A stretch of DNA of 8,121 nucleotides, from assembly GCA_030636545.1 (NCBI GenBank), contig DAOVWR010000052.1, forward strand, positions 1 through 8,121. Reading direction: 5' to 3'. The translations under genes were made by a program, and so were the position numbers. The stretch is from Mycoplasmatota bacterium. Its GTDB lineage: Bacteria; Bacillota_I; Bacilli_A; Izemoplasmatales; Izemoplasmataceae. This document shows positions 1-7,167 of the stretch, piece after piece. The notes beneath the pieces are model-generated. The model ran no database searches and had not been told where the DNA came from. It worked only from the letters and a program-made list of their open reading frames with translations. Numbering within the stretch: position 1 is the stretch's first letter; the number at the start of each line of letters is the position of its first letter.

Positions 1-1
1 A

Positions 2-877
2 GTTAGTTTTTTAAGAAATTTAAGTACGCAAGTATTTAAAGAATTTAACAACTCCTTATTAATTGCTGAAGATTCGACAGCTTATCCTAAAGTAACCCAC
101 CCTATCGAGCATGGTGGATTAGGATTTAACTATAAATGGAACATGGGTTGGATGAACGATACATTAGAATATTTCGAAAAAGATTCTATCTACCGTAAGT
201 ACCACCATGATAATATCACTTTTGGGCTTACGTATGCCTTTAGTGAAAATTACGTTTTACCATTATCACACGATGAAGTCGTTCATGGAAAACACTCATT
301 AGTTGATAAAATGCCCGGAGATTATTGGCAAAAATTTGCCAATTATCGTGCTTTAATGGGTCTGTTTTTCTCGCATCCTGGGAAAACATTATTATTCATG
401 GGTGGAGAATTTGCCCAAATGCATGAGTGGAAGGATTCCGAAGAATTAGATTGGAATTTACTAGAATATCCAATCCATGATGGTGCCCTAAGATTTGTCA
501 GAGACATGAACGCAGTTGTTGCGTCTCATAAACCACTTCATGAACTTGATCATAATCCTTCAGGATTTAGTTGGATTGATTCAAACAATAGTAACCATTC
601 AATCTTCTCATTTATCAGATATGCGAAAGATCGTAATGATTTTCTAATAATAATATTAAACTTAACACCAATGGTTCATCATAACTTTAGAATTGGTGTT
701 CCAAAAAAAGGAAAATATTATGAAGTAATCAATAGTGATTATTTAATTTATGGTGGGTCTGATTCATTCAATGGAGAAGATATATTCACAGATGATATTG
801 AATATAATGGGCAATCTCAATCAATGCAAATTGTTTTGAGTCCTTTATCAATAACTATTTTGAAATGTGGTGAGTAA
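2..877 (+). CDS. glgB: 1,4-alpha-glucan branching enzyme GlgB, C-terminal part (5' end outside window)
   Basis: This enzyme cuts an alpha-1,4 glucan chain and rejoins it as an alpha-1,6 branch during cytoplasmic glycogen synthesis. The open frame runs from the window edge with no start, giving the last 291 residues; family members are usually about 630-730, so a little under half is present. Visible GH13 motifs are AEDST with the acid/base Glu at fragment residue 23, then the region with HPIEHGGLGFNYKWNMGWM, and LPLSHDEVVHGK with the transition-state Asp at residue 91. GGEFAQ and LDW follow near residues 135-155. From about residue 190 it becomes the all-beta C-terminal domain typical of amylase-family enzymes. 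The region carrying the nucleophile Asp lies upstream of the window. The first in-frame ATG inside the window (143) is internal, because clear GlgB homology precedes it. The stop codon directly abuts the glgC start, which indicates an operon. Confidence 0.96.
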   Translation, partial: VSFLRNLSTQVFKEFNNSLLIAEDSTAYPKVTHPIEHGGLGFNYKWNMGWMNDTLEYFEKDSIYRKYHHDNITFGLTYAFSENYVLPLSHDEVVHGKHSLVDKMPGDYWQKFANYRALMGLFFSHPGKTLLFMGGEFAQMHEWKDSEELDWNLLEYPIHDGALRFVRDMNAVVASHKPLHELDHNPSGFSWIDSNNSNHSIFSFIRYAKDRNDFLIIILNLTPMVHHNFRIGVPKKGKYYEVINSDYLIYGGSDSFNGEDIFTDDIEYNGQSQSMQIVLSPLSITILKCGE

Positions 878-2008
878 ATGAAAAAGCGAATTGTAGCGAT
901 GGTATTAGTTGGAGGCCGAGGAACAAGACTAGGTAATATTACAAAATCAACCGCAAAACCAGCGGTTACTTTTGGTGGTAAATACCGCTTAGTTGATTTT
1001 GTTTTAAGCAACTTATCTAATTCAGGTATTTCTACAATTGGACTTATCACACAATATGAACCATACGAATTACTGAGTTATATTGAACATGGAAGTACCT
1101 GGGATTTAGATGTTAATGAGGGCGGGATATCTTTCTTAACTCCTTACACATCAATGGATGGTGAAGTTTGGCAAAAAGGGACAGCTCACGCCATAAATCA
1201 ACATTTTAGATTTATTGATCAGTTTAATCCTGATTTTGTTTTAATACTTGCTGGAGATCATGTTTATAAAATGGATTATAATGGCATGATTAATAAACAT
1301 ATAAAAAGTAATGCTGACTGCACGATTGCTACTTTTAAAGTGGAAGGCGATAAATCACATTTTGGAATATTAGAAATGGATGAAGGCAATAAGATTACTA
1401 AATTTATCGAAAAGCCAAAAAACGCATCTTCAGACTTAGCTTCAATGGGAATTTATGTATTTAATAAAAAAGTCTTAAAAGAACTACTTGATATCGTTGA
1501 AGATGGTAAGAATGATTTTGGAAAAGACATTATTCCCTTAGCTTTAACTAGAAATCTTAAAGTTTGTGGATATGAGTTTTCAGGATATTTCCGTGATGTA
1601 GGAACAATTAAGAGCCTCTATGAAGCTAACATGGATTTACTAGACAATCCTCAGCTTTTAAAAATCCAAGATTATAATAATTTCCCAGTTTTCACAAAAT
1701 CAGTGAACTTACCACCTCATCATATTGTCAAGAGTAATAAGATTTCTAACTCGATGATTAGTGATGGTTGCTTAATCTATGGCGAAATTATTCATTCGAT
1801 AATAAGCAGTGAAGTTATTGTTAAAGAAGGATCGATAATTAAAGATTCAATTATTCATCCTAAAGTTAAAATAGGTAAGAATTGTTATATTGAAAATGCC
1901 ATTATAATTAAGGGCTCTGTCGTACTAGCTAACACAACTCTTAAATTTACTGAAACTACAGTAGTTGATAATGATTTTCTTTGGAAGACAGGTGAAAACA
2001 ATGAATAG
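878..2008 (+). CDS. glgC: Glucose-1-phosphate adenylyltransferase, catalytic subunit GlgC
   Basis: It makes ADP-glucose from ATP and glucose-1-phosphate, the committed step of bacterial glycogen synthesis. At 376 residues it has normal family length. The N-terminal nucleotidyltransferase domain has GGRGTRL at residues 12-18, AKPAV and GGKYRLVDFVLSN after it, the metal/catalytic Asp in AGDHVYKMDY (D127), and the glucose-1-phosphate-binding FIEKPK followed by LASMGIYVF near residues 175-195. A C-terminal left-handed beta-helix of hexapeptide-like repeats covers roughly residues 280-370. All catalytic landmarks are intact, so this is the active subunit of the pair. A small oddity is Val at residue 11, where Ala is usual before the glycine loop. 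The ATG directly follows the glgB stop, and the weak ribosome site GGTGAG lies inside the end of glgB, so translation is probably coupled. Its last 8 bases overlap the next gene. Confidence 0.96.
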   Translation: MKKRIVAMVLVGGRGTRLGNITKSTAKPAVTFGGKYRLVDFVLSNLSNSGISTIGLITQYEPYELLSYIEHGSTWDLDVNEGGISFLTPYTSMDGEVWQKGTAHAINQHFRFIDQFNPDFVLILAGDHVYKMDYNGMINKHIKSNADCTIATFKVEGDKSHFGILEMDEGNKITKFIEKPKNASSDLASMGIYVFNKKVLKELLDIVEDGKNDFGKDIIPLALTRNLKVCGYEFSGYFRDVGTIKSLYEANMDLLDNPQLLKIQDYNNFPVFTKSVNLPPHHIVKSNKISNSMISDGCLIYGEIIHSIISSEVIVKEGSIIKDSIIHPKVKIGKNCYIENAIIIKGSVVLANTTLKFTETTVVDNDFLWKTGENNE

Positions 2009-4418
2009 TAATCTATTTGTCATAGTTGATGCTACTTTTAAAGACAATCTCGAACAACTTACCTTACATAGAATGCCAGGAGCTTTACCGTTCGCTGGAA
2101 AATATCGTTTAATCGACTTTACATTATCAAATATTAAAAACTCGCAAATTACTAATGTCGCGATTTTTCCGTATGGAAATTATCGCTCACTTCAAGACCA
2201 CGTTGGTAGTGGTAAGAAATGGGATTTAGATAGAAGACGAGACGGACTATTTATTTTACCTCCTAAGAACTTATACATTGCACCTGATGAAATGATTACT
2301 TTTCAAAGAATGTATGAACATATCGAGTTTTTTAAACGTTCAAGCCAAGATTACGCTGTTGTTACGAGTGCAAATATCGTTTGGAACATTGATTTTTATG
2401 AATGTTTAGATTATCATTTAAAAAACGATGCTGATATTACTGAGGTAATGTATAAAAATATTCGTTTAAAAACATTTATTATTTCAAAGAAATTATTAAT
2501 TGAATATATTATGACATACGCAACACTTGAATACCGAACAATGTCAGAATTAGTTGAAAAAACACCAAACCTAAAAGTAGTTATCTACAAACATCAAAAC
2601 TATACAAGAACAATTACAGATACATTTAATTACTTAAAATCAAATCTAGATATGCTGAGATTTGATATTGGAAGTAGTATTTTCACACCTGATAGACCGA
2701 TTTACTCAAAAGAAAAAACATCACCACCAGCTAGATACTTAAAGAACGCTGTTATTGAAAACTCAATGATATCAAGTGGGTGCATAGTTGATGGAACAGT
2801 TATTAATAGTGTTATTGCCAGAGATGTAACTATTAAAGAAGGGGCAATAGTTAAAAACAGTTTTATTATGAGTAATAGTATTATTGAAGAAAAATCAGAA
2901 TTAAACTATACAATCTTAGATAAACAAACAATCGTTAAGAATAATACACATATTGAAGGAACGCTAAAACATCCTTATGTAACACAAAAAGAACAACTAG
3001 TCTCAAGCTTTGAAGACTTAAGAGTATTACTTGTAGCTAGTGAAAGTTATCCATTCATTAAAACAGGAGGATTAGCTGATGTTATTGGCTCACTATCAAG
3101 AAATTTAGGTCGTCAAGGAGTTGACACAACAGTAATTTTACCACTCTATAAAAAAATAAGAGATACCTTCTTTGAAAGTTTAAAATATGAATTTTCTAAA
3201 ACTGTTGTTTATAATGAAATAAAACATAAAATCAGAGTACATCGTTATCAATATAAAAAAGCTAAATACTATTTTATTGATAATTTTGCTTTCTTTAACT
3301 ATGAAGAAGTTTATGGATATGAAAATGACGCAGATCGTTTTGCTTTCTTTAATAAAGCGGTTGTTGAGATGCTAGATGATCTTAAACCATTTGATTTAGT
3401 TCATGTTAATGATTGGCATACAGCACTTATTCCAATCTTAATTGATAATTCGCCACATAAAGGCTTAAAAACATTACTGACAATCCATAATATTGATTAT
3501 CAAGGAATAGCTAATAGTAATGTTATTAAGAAATTAGGAATTACAAATTTCGTCTTTAAATCAGATAAAATCAACTTTTTAGAAATAGGAATCAATACCG
3601 CAACAAAATTATCAACTGTCTCACCAACTTATAAAGAAGAATTAAAATATGAATACTATGGTAAAAACTTAACTTATTCTTTACTAAATAGAGAAAGAGA
3701 GTTTTATGGGATTTTAAATGGTATATCTAGTTCTTTTAATCCTACAGAAGATAAAGCAATAAAAACTAATTATTCAATCGAAAATTTTGAAAATAAAATT
3801 GACAATAAATTATATCTTCAAGAGAAGATGGGACTAGTTATTGATAAAAATAAATTTATCATTGGAATGGTTACGAGAATTGTCGAACAAAAGGGCTTTG
3901 ACTTAATTTTAAATTCGTTTGATGAGTTACTTTCAAACAATAAAGAGATTCAGTTTGTTCTACTTGGAGCAGGAGATAAGAAATATATTAGTGAACTAGA
4001 AAAATTAGCACAAAGGCATCCTGAACAAATCAAACTAAATATTGGCTACGACGCAACTAAACCTAATTATATTTACGCTGGGGCCGATGTTTTCTTAATG
4101 CCTTCTCGTTTTGAGCCATGTGGTCTTGGGCAAATGATTTCCTTAAGGTATGGGACCTTACCAATTGTTAGAAGAACTGGTGGATTAAATGATACTGTCT
4201 TTAAATATGATCACATAACCAAAAAAGGTAATGGATTTACCTTTAACAATTATGATGCGAATGAAATGAAAAGCACAATAGAAAATGCGTATGATCTCTA
4301 TAAAACAAATAAAAAAGATTGGAATAAACTAATCGAGCGAGCAATGAGATCGGATAATAGTTTAGTGAAATCTACGCAAAAATATATCGAATTTTATAAT
4401 GTAATTGTGAAAAACTAA
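2001..4418 (+). CDS. GlgD-GlgA fusion: ADP-glucose pyrophosphorylase regulatory subunit joined to glycogen synthase
   Basis: This single 805-residue frame equals two genes that are separate in Bacillus. Residues 1 to about 335 are GlgD-like: LPFAGKYRLIDF, YRSLQDHVGSGK, WDLDRRRDGLF, then a hexapeptide beta-helix at about 255-330. This half lacks the GGxGTRL loop, has Asn125 where GlgC has its catalytic Asp, and is missing the EKPK substrate segment, so it is probably non-catalytic. Residues about 340-805 are a complete GT5 glycogen synthase, which transfers glucose from ADP-glucose to the chain end. It has KTGGLADV at 354-361, NDWH with His473, TRIVEQKG with Arg626 and Lys631, and PSRFEPCGLGQ with Glu705 followed by RRTGGLNDT. 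The linker near 325-340 has no stop, ribosome site or in-frame start. ATG 2001 is chosen over ATG 1965 because GlgD similarity starts at MNSNLF and GGTG lies just upstream; it overlaps glgC by 8 bases. The fusion would tether the synthase to GlgC; that role is inference. Confidence 0.93.
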   Translation: MNSNLFVIVDATFKDNLEQLTLHRMPGALPFAGKYRLIDFTLSNIKNSQITNVAIFPYGNYRSLQDHVGSGKKWDLDRRRDGLFILPPKNLYIAPDEMITFQRMYEHIEFFKRSSQDYAVVTSANIVWNIDFYECLDYHLKNDADITEVMYKNIRLKTFIISKKLLIEYIMTYATLEYRTMSELVEKTPNLKVVIYKHQNYTRTITDTFNYLKSNLDMLRFDIGSSIFTPDRPIYSKEKTSPPARYLKNAVIENSMISSGCIVDGTVINSVIARDVTIKEGAIVKNSFIMSNSIIEEKSELNYTILDKQTIVKNNTHIEGTLKHPYVTQKEQLVSSFEDLRVLLVASESYPFIKTGGLADVIGSLSRNLGRQGVDTTVILPLYKKIRDTFFESLKYEFSKTVVYNEIKHKIRVHRYQYKKAKYYFIDNFAFFNYEEVYGYENDADRFAFFNKAVVEMLDDLKPFDLVHVNDWHTALIPILIDNSPHKGLKTLLTIHNIDYQGIANSNVIKKLGITNFVFKSDKINFLEIGINTATKLSTVSPTYKEELKYEYYGKNLTYSLLNREREFYGILNGISSSFNPTEDKAIKTNYSIENFENKIDNKLYLQEKMGLVIDKNKFIIGMVTRIVEQKGFDLILNSFDELLSNNKEIQFVLLGAGDKKYISELEKLAQRHPEQIKLNIGYDATKPNYIYAGADVFLMPSRFEPCGLGQMISLRYGTLPIVRRTGGLNDTVFKYDHITKKGNGFTFNNYDANEMKSTIENAYDLYKTNKKDWNKLIERAMRSDNSLVKSTQKYIEFYNVIVKN

Positions 4419-4419
4419 A

Positions 4420-4437
4420 TAAGGTAACGGTTTCACT
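4420..4437 (+). promoter_or_regulatory. Weak cre-like (CcpA-type) operator candidate upstream of glgP
   Basis: The 18 bases TAAGGTAACGGTTTCACT match the low-GC Gram-positive cre consensus WWTGNAARCGNWWWCAWW at 15 of 18 positions. The central CG and the right-hand CA are kept. The left T of the TG pair, one A and one W are mismatched. It lies directly after the glgD-glgA stop and about 54 bases upstream of the predicted glgP transcription start. Carbon-catabolite control of glycogen breakdown would be sensible, but the match is imperfect and could be chance. Confidence 0.3.
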
Positions 4438-4467
4438 ATTAAGATACAAGGAAAAGTAGCTAGAATT

Positions 4468-4476
4468 TGCTATAAT
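4468..4476 (+). promoter_or_regulatory. Extended -10 promoter for glgP
   Basis: The sequence TGCTATAAT is a perfect extended -10 element (TGnTATAAT) in the 81-base gap between the fusion gene and glgP. No convincing -35 box sits 16-18 bases upstream, which extended -10 promoters tolerate. The predicted start of transcription is near 4482-4484, leaving a short leader of about 17 bases containing the ribosome site. It implies that glgP can be transcribed apart from the synthesis genes, although read-through from upstream is also likely because no terminator is seen between them. Confidence 0.65.
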
Positions 4477-4485
4477 GATTATGAC

Positions 4486-4493
4486 AAGGAGTG
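4486..4493 (+). promoter_or_regulatory. Ribosome binding site that fixes the glgP start
   Basis: AAGGAGTG is a strong Shine-Dalgarno sequence 8 bases upstream of the ATG at 4500. An in-frame GTG at 4491 overlaps this motif and therefore cannot be served by it, so the ATG at 4500 is the better start. Confidence 0.85.
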
Positions 4494-4499
4494 ATATTT

Positions 4500-6896
4500 A
4501 TGAATGCTTTATTTAAAGATGAACATACATTTATAAATGAATTTAAATCTAGAATTGAGAAAAGATATATAGTAACATTAGAAAACGCTAGTTTAAGACA
4601 AAAATATAACGTCTTAGGTGAGATGGTAAGCGAGGTTATTTCGAAAAACTGGCTTAAAACAAATGATTATTTAAGTAAAAATAATCAAAAAGAAGTCTAT
4701 TATTTTTCAATGGAATTCTTAATGGGTCGTTTAATTACTAATAACATCATGAATCTTGGCTTAAGAGACGTAATCGAAAAAGGGTTAAACTTAGAAAATA
4801 TTGATATTAATGAAGTAGAAAACTATGAAGCAGATGCCGGACTTGGTAATGGTGGACTTGGAAGATTAGCTGCATGTTTCCTAGATTCAATCGCTTCACT
4901 AGGGTACCCCGGGTTTGGGAACGGAATAAGATACCGCTACGGACTTTTTGAACAAAAAATCGAAGATGGATATCAAGTTGAAAAACCTGATGACTGGCTA
5001 AAAGATGGTTACGTTTGGGAAGTAAGAAGAGATGAAGAAACTGTCAACATCCCCTTTGGTGGATATGTTGCTTTTGAAGATGGAAACGCAGTATATTACC
5101 CTAATGAAATAATCAAAGCAATCCCATACGATATCCCAATTGTTGGAAATGAAAATGCAGTAGTTACTAGTTTAAGACTATGGAACGCTGAACCTACCAA
5201 CACGTATCCTGAAGATACAGATGCTTTCACATATGATGCATCAATTAGAAACATTAGTGGATTCCTTTATCCTGATGACGCGACAAGAGAAGGAAAAGTA
5301 TTAAGACTAAAACAACAATATTTCTTCAGCGCAGCTGGAATTAAAAGTATTTTAGATAAACATTATAAAAAATATAATACATATACTAACCTACCTGATA
5401 AATTGGTATTCCAGATTAATGATACACATCCATCATTAATTATTGCTGAACTTATGAGATTACTAGTTGATGATCACAACTTACCATGGAATGATGCTTG
5501 GGAGATAACCTCTAAAACTTGTGCTTATACTAATCATACGATCTTAGCAGAAGCGTTAGAACAATGGCCTGTCGATATTTTTCAACCAGTACTACCAAGA
5601 ATTTATCAAATAATTGAAGAGATAAATAGTCGTTTTTGTGCAATGTTAATTAAGAAAGACTATAGCCAAGAACTAATAAATAAACTAGCAATTATTGCTC
5701 ATGACAGAGTTAGAATGGCACATCTCGCAATTGTTGGTTCATTTAGCGTAAACGGTGTTGCTGCTCTTCATACCAATATTTTAAGAAATATTGAAATGAA
5801 AGAATTCGATACATTATACCCATCTAAATTTAATAATAAAACCAATGGAATAACCCATCGTAGATGGTTACTCCATTCAAATCCTGAATTATCAGCTATT
5901 TTAGATATAGTATCTGATAACTGGGTAAATGATCCTAAGGAATTAGAAAAATTATATGTAAAAGCTAAAACAAAAAAATATCAAAAGCTTATTAAAGATA
6001 TGAAACTAAAGAAAAAAATTACTTTAGCTAATCGTATCTACAAAGAACAAGGTATTCAACTAGATCCTTCTTCAATCTTTGATATTCAAGTAAAAAGAAT
6101 GCATGAATATAAACGTCAGTTAATGAATGCATTACATATTATGTATGTATATAATAAACTTAAAACTGATAAAAACTTTAAAGAAAATTATTATCCGCAT
6201 AGTTTTATCTTTGGAGCAAAAGCAGCCTCAGGTTATTTCTACGCTAAACTAATTATTAAACTAATTAATACAATAGCTGAGAAAGTAAATAACGATGAAG
6301 ATACTACTCATTTACTAAAGGTTGTATTTGTTGAAAACTACAATGTTACATATGCTGAACAAATTATGCCTGCTTGTGATATATCAGAACAAATTTCAAC
6401 TGCCTCTAAAGAAGCAAGTGGAACTGGGAATATGAAATTCATGATGAATGGAGCAATGACACTTGGTACTATGGATGGAGCTAATGTAGAAATAGCAGAA
6501 CTAGTAGGAGAAGATAACATCTTTATCTTTGGACTTACAAGTTCTGAAGTTAATGATCTAAATAACCAAGGAAAATACAGTCCAAAATCAATTTATGAAA
6601 ATCATGCAGATTTAAAACAAGCAATAGATCAATTAACAAATGGTTTCTTTGATAAAGTCGCAAAAGATGAATTTAAAGAAATTAAAGATAAATTATTAAA
6701 TAAAGATCGCTACTTCGTTTTAGAAGATTTTGAAGGATATCGAATAGCTCACGAAAGAGCAAATGATTACTATAAAGATCAAGCTAAATGGAATGAATCA
6801 TGTATTATCAATATTGCGAAAAGTGGATACTTTTCAAGCGATAGAACCATTACTCAATATGCCAAAGAAATCTGGAATATTAAGAAGATGAAATAA
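4500..6896 (+). CDS. glgP: Glycogen phosphorylase
   Basis: This PLP-dependent GT35 enzyme cleaves terminal alpha-1,4 glucose from glycogen with phosphate, giving glucose-1-phosphate in the cytoplasm. From ATG 4500 the protein has 798 residues, the normal bacterial length. Visible landmarks in order are YYFSMEFLMGR near residue 75, GLGNGGLGRLAACFLDS at 114-130, QINDTHPS with His310, a TNHT segment near 350, KRMHEYKRQ at 532-540 with the phosphate-contacting Lys/Arg pair, and SGTGNMKF with the PLP-binding lysine at K646, followed by GTMDGANVE. No key residue is missing. The short N-terminus has no room for the phosphorylation and AMP-control segment of animal enzymes, as is usual in bacteria. 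It follows the synthesis genes on the same strand but has its own promoter and ends in a hairpin terminator, so breakdown may be controlled separately from synthesis. The symbol follows the operon position; a maltodextrin-specific (MalP-like) preference cannot be excluded by eye. Confidence 0.95.
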   Translation: MNALFKDEHTFINEFKSRIEKRYIVTLENASLRQKYNVLGEMVSEVISKNWLKTNDYLSKNNQKEVYYFSMEFLMGRLITNNIMNLGLRDVIEKGLNLENIDINEVENYEADAGLGNGGLGRLAACFLDSIASLGYPGFGNGIRYRYGLFEQKIEDGYQVEKPDDWLKDGYVWEVRRDEETVNIPFGGYVAFEDGNAVYYPNEIIKAIPYDIPIVGNENAVVTSLRLWNAEPTNTYPEDTDAFTYDASIRNISGFLYPDDATREGKVLRLKQQYFFSAAGIKSILDKHYKKYNTYTNLPDKLVFQINDTHPSLIIAELMRLLVDDHNLPWNDAWEITSKTCAYTNHTILAEALEQWPVDIFQPVLPRIYQIIEEINSRFCAMLIKKDYSQELINKLAIIAHDRVRMAHLAIVGSFSVNGVAALHTNILRNIEMKEFDTLYPSKFNNKTNGITHRRWLLHSNPELSAILDIVSDNWVNDPKELEKLYVKAKTKKYQKLIKDMKLKKKITLANRIYKEQGIQLDPSSIFDIQVKRMHEYKRQLMNALHIMYVYNKLKTDKNFKENYYPHSFIFGAKAASGYFYAKLIIKLINTIAEKVNNDEDTTHLLKVVFVENYNVTYAEQIMPACDISEQISTASKEASGTGNMKFMMNGAMTLGTMDGANVEIAELVGEDNIFIFGLTSSEVNDLNNQGKYSPKSIYENHADLKQAIDQLTNGFFDKVAKDEFKEIKDKLLNKDRYFVLEDFEGYRIAHERANDYYKDQAKWNESCIINIAKSGYFSSDRTITQYAKEIWNIKKMK

Positions 6897-6897
6897 C

Positions 6898-6923
6898 AAA
6901 AAAAGTGCCTTGTGCACTTTTTT
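6898..6923 (+). terminator. Rho-independent terminator after glgP
   Basis: Starting just after the glgP stop, a run of A and GTGC (6905-6908) pairs with GCAC (6914-6917) and a T run around the loop CTTGT. The stem can reach about 10 bp through its A-T pairs and is followed by T residues. It separates the glycogen cluster from the riboflavin-transport unit, and its A/T flanks could let it work in both directions. Confidence 0.85.
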
Positions 6924-6933
6924 ATTATTCTAA

Positions 6934-6962
6934 TTGACTTAATTTAAAAACTAAACTATAAT
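6934..6962 (+). promoter_or_regulatory. Sigma-A-type promoter for the FMN riboswitch-ribU unit
   Basis: A -35 box TTGACT (6934-6939) and a -10 box TATAAT (6957-6962) are separated by exactly 17 bases, close to the ideal housekeeping promoter. Transcription should begin near 6969, a few bases before the first strand of the riboswitch. Confidence 0.9.
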
Positions 6963-6973
6963 ACAAGTGAATT

Positions 6974-7087
6974 AATCTTCAGGGCAGGGTGAAATTCCCG
7001 ACCGGCGGTAAAGTCCGCGAGCGTGATTAAGACGCATGAATAGGTGCAACTCCTATACCGATAGTATAGTCTAGATGAAAGAAGAGA
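6974..7087 (+). ncRNA. FMN riboswitch aptamer (RFN element)
   Basis: This leader RNA binds flavin mononucleotide and represses downstream riboflavin genes when flavin is plentiful. Closing stem P1 pairs TCTTC (6976-6980) with GAAGA (7081-7085). The conserved GGGCAGGGTGAAATTCCCGA block forms P2 (6987-6989 with 6997-6999). GCGG (7005-7008) pairs with CCGC (7015-7018). A variable arm pairs GCGT (7021-7024) with ACGC (7032-7035). ATAGG (7040-7044) pairs with CCTAT (7052-7056). The segment ending GATGAAAGAAGA closes the element. Compared with the consensus as I know it, the last arm reads CCGAT and GTCTAG where CCGAC and GTCTGG are usual, which weakens one pair. Its place before ribU fits the known regulon. 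Confidence 0.96.
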
Positions 7088-7114
7088 GAAAAATATCCTT
7101 TTTTTATTTGCTGC

Positions 7115-7146
7115 CTAACGATGATCTAATTCGTTAGCTTTTTTTT
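7115..7146 (+). terminator. Riboswitch expression-platform terminator
   Basis: CTAACGA (7115-7121) pairs perfectly with TCGTTAG (7131-7137) around a 9-base loop, followed by a T run at 7139-7146. It lies between the FMN aptamer and the ribU ribosome site, so flavin binding probably favours premature termination. I did not find a strong competing antiterminator by eye. Confidence 0.8.
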
Positions 7147-7151
7147 ATTCT

Positions 7152-7160
7152 AAAGGAGGA
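7152..7160 (+). promoter_or_regulatory. Strong ribosome binding site of ribU, with a possible upstream anti-SD partner
   Basis: AAAGGAGGA lies 8 bases before the ribU ATG and starts only six bases after the riboswitch T run. The first six bases, AAAGGA (7152-7157), are complementary to TCCTTT at 7096-7101, just after the aptamer. Pairing of the two would enclose the terminator hairpin and could hide the ribosome site. The ribosome site itself is certain; the masking is speculative. Confidence 0.85.
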
Positions 7161-7167
7161 ATGAATT

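Noticed and set aside
817..1050. Minus-strand open frame of 77 codons across the glgB-glgC junction
   Set aside because: It lies opposite two well-recognised coding regions, resembles no known protein and has no ribosome site; it is a shadow of the plus-strand genes.
1965..2000. Upstream in-frame ATG extending the GlgD-GlgA protein by 12 residues
   Set aside because: The extra residues lie within the end of glgC, do not resemble GlgD, and lack a ribosome site; ATG 2001 matches the usual GlgD N-terminus.
2868..3030. Possible internal start giving a separate GlgA protein
   Set aside because: The ATG at 2977 is out of frame and soon hits a stop. The nearest in-frame Met lies well inside the GlgD beta-helix and has no clear ribosome site, so a separate GlgA product is not supported.
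4407..4436. Inverted repeat GTGAAA / TTTCAC around the end of the glgD-glgA fusion
   Set aside because: The stem is only 6 bp with an 18-base loop and no following T run, so it is not a convincing terminator; its right arm overlaps the cre-like site.
6338..6520. Minus-strand open frame of 60 codons inside glgP
   Set aside because: It is antisense to the conserved PLP-lysine region of the phosphorylase, whose constrained codons leave the frame open by chance.
7073..7129. Possible antiterminator pairing TAGAT (7073-7077) with ATCTA in the terminator loop
   Set aside because: Only 5 A/T-rich pairs can form and neither end extends; it could not compete with the terminator stem.
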